This document shows, piece by piece, positions 17,972 through 24,404 of a stretch of 52,507 nt of DNA. A program made the position numbers and the translations under genes. The stretch comes from Pullulanibacillus camelliae (GTDB lineage: Bacteria; Bacillota; Bacilli; Bacillales; Sporolactobacillaceae), in the NCBI RefSeq assembly GCF_014642655.1, contig NZ_BMIR01000024.1, positions 1-52,507 of the forward strand, written 5' to 3'. The notes beneath the pieces are model-generated. The model ran no database searches. It saw only the letters and a list, made by a program, of their open reading frames with translations, and had not been told where the DNA came from. Position 1 is the first letter of the stretch. Each line of letters begins with the position of its first letter.

Positions 17972-18085
17972 ACTCTCACCACTCCATAATTTATTAAATT
18001 TTCTATTCAACTCTTCTGACCTATAGTTAAAGTAGGTTCCGTCACAATCTCAATACTTTTCTTTACATTTTCCCTGTCCTTTTAC

Positions 18086-19078
18086 CTATTTTAGCTGATT
18101 ATTTTTTATGAATTCATCAAAGTCGCTATCAACATTTTTTACTAACCGATTTTGATTAAACTTCTCATATTCCTGTACTGCCAATTGCTCTGCAACCTTT
18201 GCTGAGATTTTCCCTGCATTTTCGAGGATTTCCCGCCCATTGAATTGAAGGAAAGCATTCAACTTCTCAATCCAATCATTCATGTACATTGGTTGATTAC
18301 GTTCTGCTTGATCTTCTGCGTAATCAAGATACATCGTGACAATTCGATTAAGCGACTTCATTTCCTTTTCCGTCAAATAGTTTTTGGCAACTTTGACATC
18401 TTGTTTTTGTACTTTATCGCCTTTCCAGGATGTTAAGCCCATGTTTTCTTTCATTGCATCCGCTCTCTCAGCAATTAATTCGGATGCAGTATGTCCATGA
18501 ATGGCAAAATGTAACTTGTTTTGCACCGTTGCAAAGAACTCTTTTGATACTTCCGCTTTCCCATCATAATCAACAGCAGTAGCATAGATGTCCGTAATCT
18601 TTTGATAAAATCTTCTCTCCGATGCCCGTATATCACGAATACGTTCAAGTAGTTCATCAAAGTAATCTTGTCCAAAGTTTCGCATATCTTTCAGGCGGTC
18701 ATCATCCATTGTAAAACCTTTAACAAGGTATTCGTTTAAACGCTCTGTTGCCCATTGACGGAACTGTGTGCCTCGATGAGAACGGACACGATAACCGATT
18801 GCAAGAATCATTTCGAGATTATAAAAAGATACCTCACGTTCAACCTCACGTTTACCCTCAGTTTGAACTATTCGGTTTTTCCGAATAGTTGCCGATTCCT
18901 GTAGTTCGCCCTCCGCATAGATGTTCTTGATATGTTCGTTTATTGTATTGACACCTTTTTGATACAACTCAGCAATTGCCTTCTGTGTCATCCAAACTGT
19001 CCCATTTTCTAACCGAACATCTATTTTTGTATTGCCTTCCTCCGTTTGATAAATCAAGATGTTTGTTTCATTATTCAT
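18086..19078 (-). CDS. rhuM: RhuM family protein
   Basis: A 330-residue member of the RhuM family, named after a Salmonella pathogenicity-island gene and common on mobile islands. The N-terminal half contains the family pattern VWMTQKAIAELYQ with helix-turn-helix-like spacing, and YNLEMILAIGYRVRS followed by GTQFRQWAT. A charged helical C-terminus follows. It lacks membrane segments. Biochemical function is not established; DNA binding is likely. It has its own promoter and is flanked by unrelated genes, consistent with acquired cargo. Confidence 0.88.
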   Translation of the reverse strand: MNNETNILIYQTEEGNTKIDVRLENGTVWMTQKAIAELYQKGVNTINEHIKNIYAEGELQESATIRKNRIVQTEGKREVEREVSFYNLEMILAIGYRVRSHRGTQFRQWATERLNEYLVKGFTMDDDRLKDMRNFGQDYFDELLERIRDIRASERRFYQKITDIYATAVDYDGKAEVSKEFFATVQNKLHFAIHGHTASELIAERADAMKENMGLTSWKGDKVQKQDVKVAKNYLTEKEMKSLNRIVTMYLDYAEDQAERNQPMYMNDWIEKLNAFLQFNGREILENAGKISAKVAEQLAVQEYEKFNQNRLVKNVDSDFDEFIKNNQLK

Positions 19079-19142
19079 TAACGTTCCTCCCCTATATTTC
19101 TTTTATCTATGTTGTATTTCGTCTGCTTTCATTGCTCTCTTT

Positions 19143-19148
19143 ATTATA
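19143..19148 (-). promoter_or_regulatory. Candidate -10 element for rhuM
   Basis: TATAAT on the minus strand, preceded by TGC (extended -10), about 65 bases upstream of the rhuM start. The -35 region is weak. The rest of 19079-19345 shows no gene. Confidence 0.5.
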
Positions 19149-19350
19149 GCATGTCATGTAAGGGTAAGTATGGGGAAGGCAAGCATGGAATCAAGAGTCT
19201 CCCTATGTTGCTGTAATTGAATATGTAAACAATTAATGTTACATAAATGTTTACATTTCCTGAAACGTTTTTATAATCTATTATGAAATCCAATCCTATT
19301 GTGCAAGATCTTCTACAAGCTTATATGATGTTGCATCTGTTTGGGCAAAC

Positions 19351-19373
19351 AAAAAAGGAAACATAACGTTCCC
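19351..19373 (-). terminator. Terminator of the Xre gene
   Basis: On the minus strand GGGAAC, a five-base loop and GTTTCC are followed by TTTTTTG, 22 bases beyond the stop of the regulator at 19395. Confidence 0.75.
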
Positions 19374-19394
19374 TCTCTTGTAATCTATTTTTAT

Positions 19395-20090
19395 TTACAG
19401 TTTAATGTTTTTTATCCCTGAGACCGCAAATCTGTTTATCGCCATACTTGCTGGTTTCCCTTCTACCTTTACCGCATTGGAGACATAGAATGTAATTTCT
19501 TGTACCCCTCTTTGAAATTTCATTCTCGTTCCAATAGGAAAATATCCCTCATATTTATATTGGCCAAATTCAACAGAAAACTTTTGTGAATCAGTCATTA
19601 TGAACCTTGCCTTTCCCTGTTTGTCACGATACTCCTTTATAAACCTATCATCCTTCAACTTTTGTCCATCTAATCCTAAATTAAGTCTTTTCTGCTTTGA
19701 AATAGGTTCCAATTCCAAGTTTGCCATTATCCCTTGTGTCACTTCATTATAAATGTCTTCTCTCTCTATGAGGGACAGTATAATAATAGCTTTTTTCTTT
19801 GCAATGGCTACCGATAGCATAATATCCTCACTATTATTCTTCATCCTGTTCTCCCCTTGATCCAGTAATAAAAGATCAACTAACGTTGTAACCTGGACAG
19901 AGTACACCACAGCCAGAGAATGTATCAATCTCATTGTTGGATTTTTCCTTTTCCCCTGTTCTAATCTGTGTAAATAACTTGGAGTAATTCTCACTTGCTG
20001 TTCTACATCACATAGACTCCAACCGTTTTTCATTCGGCATTTCAGGAGAAACTCTCCAAATAAACTTCTATCATTCTGCATATTACACAT
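19395..20090 (-). CDS. Xre-family regulator with a C-terminal domain of unknown function
   Basis: A 231-residue protein. Residues 10-70 form an Xre helix-turn-helix (WSLCDVEQQVRITPSYLHRLEQ). The C-terminal 120 residues are rich in beta-strand-like segments and are not recognised. It is transcribed away from the recombinase scar at 20276-20657. The intergenic region contains TTTTTCGTCAAA (20111-20122) and a near-perfect inverted copy TTTGTCGAAAAA (20191-20202), possible operators for this protein. The setting suggests it once controlled the integration module of the island. Confidence 0.8.
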   Translation of the reverse strand: MCNMQNDRSLFGEFLLKCRMKNGWSLCDVEQQVRITPSYLHRLEQGKRKNPTMRLIHSLAVVYSVQVTTLVDLLLLDQGENRMKNNSEDIMLSVAIAKKKAIIILSLIEREDIYNEVTQGIMANLELEPISKQKRLNLGLDGQKLKDDRFIKEYRDKQGKARFIMTDSQKFSVEFGQYKYEGYFPIGTRMKFQRGVQEITFYVSNAVKVEGKPASMAINRFAVSGIKNIKL

Positions 20091-20275
20091 GTCTTCACCT
20101 TCTAATCTTGTTTTTCGTCAAACACCTGATGTATAAACATCTATATATGATAGTTTAAAGACTTGGAAAAAATTCAATTTTATAAGCGATTTTGTCGAAA
20201 AACAGCATGATTTAAAAGGGTTCTGTATAAGATAAGATAACTACTATAACGCTACCAAAAGAAAGGAGAATGCAA

Positions 20276-20362
20276 TTGAACAGAGAAGAATTTATTACAC
20301 TACCACCTGAAAAAAGAGTGGAAGAAGTTAATGATATGCTTAAACGAGGTAATTCCACCTAA
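20276..20362 (+). pseudogene. Truncated small gene next to a recombinase scar
   Basis: TTG 20276 follows AAGGAG at eight bases, better placed than the ATG at 20270. It reads NREEFITLPPEKRVEEVND MLKRGNST and stops. The pattern looks like the start of a longer helix-turn-helix protein from Firmicute mobile elements (from memory, unverified). The frame breaks where recombinase sequence begins, so a deletion probably removed the rest. Confidence 0.45.
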
Positions 20363-20723
20363 TTTGGTTAGGATTCTATTAGAAAAGTTCGTAGCAGTTT
20401 TTCAGCAGTCAACAAGAGACAGACAAAAGCAATTATTTCAGCTTTTGCTAAAAAGAATATCCATCAAACAATCAAAAGATCGTTCTCGTTATGTTGACAA
20501 CATTGAACTTGATTTTGACTTTTCAGAGGTCAATGCATCAAAGACCTTTACCCTTATCCACATGTTGTATCGAGAAACGGATAAAGAAGATACTTACACA
20601 CAACCATTACCCGCTTCCGACAATAAAATGCCACCTTATTTACAACTTTTTTTGCCTCTATTTATGATACGTTTCCCCCCGATTAATCTTAAACGCTCTA
20701 TAAACCTGCTCAACCAGAATTAA
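20331..20723 (+). pseudogene. C-terminal remnant of a large serine recombinase
   Basis: From about 20340 to 20657 the frame encodes a charged helical segment (FQQSTRDRQKQLFQLLLKRIS, then IELDFDFSE) characteristic of the C-terminal end of large serine recombinases. The catalytic N-terminus and zinc-binding middle are missing. The frame crosses the rlmH stop and ends on the antisense of rlmH, so the last 20 or so residues belong to host DNA. Its place, directly against the rlmH 3' end, is where an integrase of an element inserted at rlmH would lie. The specific family (for example Ccr) cannot be assigned. Confidence 0.6.
20656..20672. other. Candidate attachment site at the 3' end of rlmH
   Basis: The last codons of rlmH (YHK, stop) read ACGTATCATAAATAG on the minus strand. 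The same conserved 3' end of rlmH (orfX) serves as attB for SCC elements in staphylococci. Everything to the left is accessory DNA and everything to the right is the conserved arm, so this is the island boundary. An 11-base match, CTCTATTTATG, recurs at 6418-6428. Confidence 0.55.
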
Positions 20724-21137
20724 GCGCATGAGCTGGTGGGGGAAGGTCATCTTTGAGAAGGAGAGCTGCATATCGGAGCGCTTCAATATCTCGTCGCTGA
20801 GGCCGTTGGAGCCACCGATAATAAAGGCGATTTTGCTGCGGCCGTAGGTGGCGAGCTGGTCGAGTTCTTTAGCGAGCTGCTCGGAAGTAAGCTGCTTCCC
20901 GAGAATGGCTAGTGAGATGACATAGGTATCGGGTGAGAGCTTGGCTAATAGCTTTTTACCCTCTTCGTCTTTTATGGCAGTGATGTCGGCGGGACTTAGG
21001 TTCTCCGGTGCGGGTTGATCGGGTATTTCGATGATACTTACTTTAGCATAAGGCGTTAGGCGTTTGACATATTCTTCGATGCCCTGTTTGAGATATTTTT
21101 CTTTAAGCTTTCCTACGGTTAAAATGGTGATATTCAC
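20658..21137 (-). CDS. rlmH: 23S rRNA (pseudouridine1915-N3)-methyltransferase RlmH
   Basis: A SPOUT-class enzyme that methylates pseudouridine 1915 in helix 69 of 23S rRNA on the assembled ribosome. It has 159 residues, the normal length. Family motifs are VGKLKEKY at the start, [13 protein letters not shown] in the knot (SAM site) and [15 protein letters not shown] and GETYHK at the C-terminus. The gene was known as yydA in B. subtilis and orfX in S. aureus. It is intact even though its 3' end is the island junction. Confidence 0.97.
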   Translation of the reverse strand: MNITILTVGKLKEKYLKQGIEEYVKRLTPYAKVSIIEIPDQPAPENLSPADITAIKDEEGKKLLAKLSPDTYVISLAILGKQLTSEQLAKELDQLATYGRSKIAFIIGGSNGLSDEILKRSDMQLSFSKMTFPHQLMRLILVEQVYRAFKINRGETYHK

Positions 21138-21162
21138 AAGTTATCCCTCACTGATTAACAAG

Positions 21163-21277
21163 TTATCAACAGAAGTTATCCACATATCCACATTTATTAT
21201 CCACATCATGTATCAGAATGGACGTTTGTCACAACATATAGCGCCTGCTCTCCGCAGTATTGACAAGGTGTGGATAA
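21163..21277. promoter_or_regulatory. DnaA-box cluster upstream of rlmH
   Basis: Three perfect TTATCCACA boxes: 21176-21184 and 21197-21205 forward, 21269-21277 reverse (TGTGGATAA). Two further boxes match at eight of nine bases: TTATCAACA at 21163-21171 and ATATCCACA at 21184-21192. Five boxes in 115 bases is far above chance. In B. subtilis the yydA (rlmH) locus is one of the known DnaA-bound clusters outside oriC, so a conserved role in controlling initiation is likely. Confidence 0.85.
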
Positions 21278-21379
21278 CCTTCTGTCCTCTGGGAGCTTCT
21301 CAATGATTGGTGCCAGCTCCGTTTCATCGATCACCTCTTCTAACGCTAGTTCCACGTCTTCAAGACAGCTATAAATCAT
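21206..21379 (-). CDS. yyzF: CxxH/CxxC-family small protein, YyzF-like
   Basis: A 57-residue protein starting at MIYSC (ATG 21379, with GAGGGTG upstream). Its place between htrC and rlmH in the ancestral order, and the pattern of an N-terminal cysteine pair site and a C-terminal CQYCGEQALYVV, identify the CxxH/CxxC family. Here the first site reads CLED, so the histidine is replaced by aspartate while the CxxC remains. Metal binding may be altered. Function is unknown. Confidence 0.75.
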   Translation of the reverse strand: MIYSCLEDVELALEEVIDETELAPIIEKLPEDRRLSTPCQYCGEQALYVVTNVHSDT

Positions 21380-21719
21380 ATATGTATGCACCCTCATTTT
21401 CATTTCAATTCTTATGTTATTATACCATGGTTTAGCTCCAGCATACTGTTACCATTGTGACTTGGCACAGCTCTAATATGTTCACAATAAGTATTCTAGT
21501 GAAACAGTGCCAGTCGATTTTTTCTAAAAACGCTCTTATCTTTTGATAACCTTCTTCTCTCATTTATCCCATTCTAGCTGCAATTTGGAAGCCTATACCC
21601 TTTATTAGGTTAAACACTTATTTGTAAAAATGGCCCTTTCCTTTGTTACGTTGTGGGAGTCTTTTGTTCACTTGTCTCTCCCCTCTGTTGTATTCACACC
21701 ATGATTTGAAAACTCATTC

Positions 21720-21990
21720 AACACTACCTACCTTCGCGGATCAAGGGGATTAGAGGGCGGTGTGAGATTCAGAACACTTGAACGTAGTGTATTCCTCAAC
21801 GTCGCTGACTCACCGATACCTAAATAAAAGTTCTGGGAAAGTAGCAGATCGACAAGACTTGCCCAGCACTTAATCCAAAGGGATCAAAGAAGATCGATTA
21901 AACCATCAGCTGCTGTAATAGCGTCGACCTACCCGCATCATGTAGACATATGGAAAACGAGCTGCCTGGAGCAGAAACGTGCACTATCCA
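21720..21990 (+). repeat. Degenerate copy of structured repeat module A (A1)
   Basis: Shares CGCTGACTCA and GAGCTGCCTGGAGC with the copies at 31141-31430 and 38885-39180, but the middle is diverged. It is interrupted on the right by an IS110-like fragment. The 300 bases before it (21404-21719) show no gene or recognisable signal. Confidence 0.6.
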
Positions 21991-22140
21991 CTCCAATAAT
22001 CAATATCTTTTCCGTAAGTTGTAATATCTTCTGATTTTGTTTATACTTCATTTTAAGTCCTCCTTGGTTTTATTAAGGGTCCTTTTCGCTGATCAGCTTT
22101 GGACACCTCGTATCATACCAGGAGGACTTTTTTGTTCAAA
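21984..22140 (-). pseudogene. 5' remnant of an IS110-family transposase
   Basis: On the minus strand an ATG at 22051, behind GGAGGACTT, starts a frame MKYKQNQKILQLTEKILIIG VDSA, like the N-terminus of IS110-family transposases with the first acidic residue of the DEDD site (GVD). It fuses after about 22 codons to repeat module A. The upstream part has an inverted pair, AAGTCCTCC (near 22055) and GGAGGACTT (near 22125). Only this end of the element survives. Confidence 0.6.
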
Positions 22141-22176
22141 CCTCATTTTGCTTCAATACAGGAATGCTTTCTTTTC

Positions 22177-22343
22177 TTTTTAGAAACTTGGCTTGCACTA
22201 CTTCGCTGGGACTCCTGATGTGATTTTTGCACATCACACACTTAGGGTGCCCGCAAGCCTCAGGTGGCGAAAGTCAAAGTTACACTTATACTCTCTTCCT
22301 TTATGAGCGTCAGCGAAGTTATAAATTCTGATAGTATAAAAAA
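22177..22343 (+). repeat. Structured repeat module B, copy 1
   Basis: About 165 bases, nearly identical to 31447-31613. It contains nested inverted pairs: GGCTTGC/GCAAGCC, GATGTG/CACATC and CTTCGCTG/CAGCGAAG. It ends in TTCTGATAGTATAAAAAA, whose A-run is the T-run of the gerP-type terminator. Confidence 0.85.
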
Positions 22344-22366
22344 GACTCGCCCGATAATGGCAAGCC
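22338..22366 (-). terminator. Terminator of the GerPA/PF-like cluster
   Basis: On the minus strand GGCTTGCC pairs with GGCGAGTC (two G-U pairs) around a short loop and is followed by TTTTTT. Confidence 0.75.
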
Positions 22367-22406
22367 TCACAGAGTAAATATTCAGAGCGCCCTTGCAGGA
22401 GCTCTT

Positions 22407-22685
22407 TTATTTTTGTTCATCCGGATGCTCTTGACGGGGGTTGCCCTGTGGTCCAGTGTAGATATTGTCGCTGTTAGCAATTTCGGTTTGGTCGTTGACA
22501 TCTGGATCGAAGCTGGTGTTTTTCATAAGTGCTGAAGCGGGCGCATGGTCGCCAGCTGTGCTGTTATTACCCTCTAGCTTCGTTGTTGACGCATGGCTGT
22601 TATGGTAACCCGGACCGATGATGATGGAGGCGTTGTTATTCATTGTGCTGATTCGCAGCTGATAAATATTCACATTAAATGTCAT
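22407..22685 (-). CDS. GerPA/GerPF-family spore protein (fourth in cluster)
   Basis: A small protein of about 92 residues related to GerPA/GerPF, coat-associated proteins that help germinants pass the spore coat. The family core is visible: VNIYQLRI, then NNASIIIGPGYHNSHASTTK. The C-terminus is longer and more acidic than in its neighbours. ATG 22685 and GTG 22694 are both possible starts; AGAGGAG favours the latter slightly. It is the last gene before the terminator. Confidence 0.85.
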   Translation of the reverse strand: MTFNVNIYQLRISTMNNNASIIIGPGYHNSHASTTKLEGNNSTAGDHAPASALMKNTSFDPDVNDQTEIANSDNIYTGPQGNPRQEHPDEQK

Positions 22686-22705
22686 CGATTCCACCCTTCT
22701 CCTCT

Positions 22706-22948
22706 TTATAGCTGGTTTGACAGTGGTAAGGATGGGTTCGCCACTTGTCCTTGATCATATAAATCAGGATCGACGTAATTATTGACTTGAAATGAGCTGG
22801 ACGGTGAAAGATCACCAAAAGACAGATTGGCTCCGACTTGTTTGATCGCTGATGTATGACTGTTATGAACCGTTGGACCAATATCAATACTACCATTGGT
22901 CGACACGCTGTTGGTCTTCATATTAAAAATATTGATTTGGTACGGCAT
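22706..22948 (-). CDS. GerPF-like spore germination protein, paralog 1
   Basis: An 80-residue GerPF-type protein (INIFNMKTNSVSTNGSIDIG, then GPTVHNSHTSAIKQVGAN and a C-terminal DPDLYDQGQVANPS). It differs from the next gene at only nine of 80 positions, a recent tandem duplication. It lies in the cluster of four, in the same direction. Confidence 0.9.
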   Translation of the reverse strand: MPYQINIFNMKTNSVSTNGSIDIGPTVHNSHTSAIKQVGANLSFGDLSPSSSFQVNNYVDPDLYDQGQVANPSLPLSNQL

Positions 22949-22997
22949 TTAACCACTCCTCGCAGAGACGCAAAACTTCGCAAACGACGCAGGGGCT

Positions 22998-23240
22998 TTA
23001 CAATTGATTGGAAATCGGCAAAGAAGGGTTTGCCACCTGGCCTTGATCATAGAGGTCGGGATCAACATAGCTGTTGAAATGAAATGAATTAGATGGTGAA
23101 AGATCGCCGAGAGACAGATTGGCTCCGACTTGCTTAATCGCAGACGTATGACTATTCTGTACGGTAGGGCCAATATCAATGTTTCCGTTCGTTGATACAC
23201 TGTTGGTTTTCATATTAAAAATATTAATTGCATAAGGCAT
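22998..23240 (-). CDS. GerPF-like spore germination protein, paralog 2
   Basis: Eighty residues, about 89% identical to paralog 1. Substitutions concentrate between residues 40 and 60. The 49 bases between the paralogs contain little besides a ribosome site. Expression in the mother cell during coat formation is expected from the family, but no sporulation promoter was identified with confidence. Confidence 0.9.
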   Translation of the reverse strand: MPYAINIFNMKTNSVSTNGNIDIGPTVQNSHTSAIKQVGANLSLGDLSPSNSFHFNSYVDPDLYDQGQVANPSLPISNQL

Positions 23241-23276
23241 CTAACCACTCCTAACGCCACTTGAAGGTATACTTCT

Positions 23277-23519
23277 TTAACTCTGGTTGGCTTGAGCTCT
23301 ATCTGCGCCAAACCATTCGCTCTGATCATTAACATCTGCATCAAAAACATGATTCATGTTCGTTGACACGGTTGGCGTATGGTCGCCAGATGATATATTA
23401 CTGCCCCAAATCTTCGTGTGTGAGGCATGACTGTTATGAATGCAGGGCCCAACATCAATCGAAGCATTATTGGCAATACTGTTCACTTTGACTTGAGAAA
23501 TGTTGACGATAAAGGACAT
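23277..23519 (-). CDS. GerPA/GerPF-family spore protein (first in cluster)
   Basis: About 80 residues starting at MSFIVNISQVKVNSIANNAS (ATG 23519, with GGGTG upstream; a GTG at 23531 is an alternative). GPCIHNSHASHTK and DADVNDQS mark the family. It is more like the fourth gene than the two central paralogs, so the cluster seems built from two types. It is the promoter-proximal gene; 23532-23759 upstream holds no other gene. Confidence 0.87.
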   Translation of the reverse strand: MSFIVNISQVKVNSIANNASIDVGPCIHNSHASHTKIWGSNISSGDHTPTVSTNMNHVFDADVNDQSEWFGADRAQANQS

Positions 23520-23759
23520 CGTATCACCCACTTTATCTTTGCTACATAGTATGTTTGGGCGCCTGAAATGTTATGAAGAATTGCAAAATCGAGGCCATTT
23601 GCCACCTTGAACAGCTACATAGAGCTGAAATTCTTTTTGTGAAAGAGTGGGCTTGATGACCAGATCAAAGATGGATTTTCATTTTCTAGATCGAAGAAAA
23701 TTTTTAAGAGGAATGGTATGGGGCTGACGTAGATTTTTGTCCTGTACCCACACGTTCTT

Positions 23760-24371
23760 TCAATCAATTTGTTTCGCCGCCTTCCCTACAATAGCGGCTT
23801 GGACACGATTCTTCACTTGAAGCTTGCCAAAAATATTGACGACATGATTTTTCACAGTGCCTTCTGACAAGGAAAAGGTTGTGGCGATCTCCTTATTAGA
23901 CATGCCCTGACTCATCAGCTGTAGGATCTCTTTTTCCCTTTTGGTCAAGGGTTCAACAAGATTGGGGACTGAGACAGCAGGTGGAGTAACGGCTTCTTCT
24001 TGCGCTTTGACCGTTTCCTCTGAAACCGCCCGGCTAATGGTGGTCTTCAGCCTTTCCTGGGAAATAGGCTTTACAATATAGTCGTACGCATAGACATCGA
24101 AAGCCGGCAGAGCAAATTCTTTGTGAGAGGTGACAAAAACTAACTTCATTTGCCACCCTTTTTCCCTTATGCGCTTAGCAAAATCTAGTCCACTCTCTTT
24201 TGGCATATTGATATCAATAAAGGCTATATCCACTGCATGTGCCTTTATAAAAGCAAAGGCCTCTGTAGTTTCTTGAAAGGAGCCGATAACATCGATGTGG
24301 TCGATCTTCTCCAGCATGCGTCGCAAAATGAGGTGCACGGCTCTTTCATCATCTATAATCACAGCTTTCAT
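23760..24371 (-). CDS. LuxR/NarL-type response regulator
   Basis: A two-component regulator of 203 residues. The N-terminal receiver has IIDDE, the phosphoacceptor aspartate in IAFIDINMP, and the lysine in YIVKPIS. The C-terminal LuxR helix-turn-helix has LTKREKEILQLMSQGMSNKEIA and GTVKNHVVNIFGKL. ATG 24371 with AAGGATGG upstream is preferred to an earlier ATG at 24392. It follows the kinase gene closely and is its likely partner. Targets are unknown; the neighbouring GerP-like genes are candidates by position only. Confidence 0.93.
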   Translation of the reverse strand: MKAVIIDDERAVHLILRRMLEKIDHIDVIGSFQETTEAFAFIKAHAVDIAFIDINMPKESGLDFAKRIREKGWQMKLVFVTSHKEFALPAFDVYAYDYIVKPISQERLKTTISRAVSEETVKAQEEAVTPPAVSVPNLVEPLTKREKEILQLMSQGMSNKEIATTFSLSEGTVKNHVVNIFGKLQVKNRVQAAIVGKAAKQID

Positions 24372-24404
24372 ACCCATCCTTCTGGCCCCCATTCCGTGGC
24401 TGAT

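Noticed and set aside
20331-20657. Assignment of the recombinase remnant to CcrA/CcrB/CcrC
   Set aside because: Only the variable C-terminal region remains; serine recombinase subfamilies cannot be told apart from it by eye.
22675-23200. Two overlapping frames of 73-83 codons within the GerP-like cluster
   Set aside because: They are shifted readings of the duplicated GerPF-like genes, which explains why they look alike.
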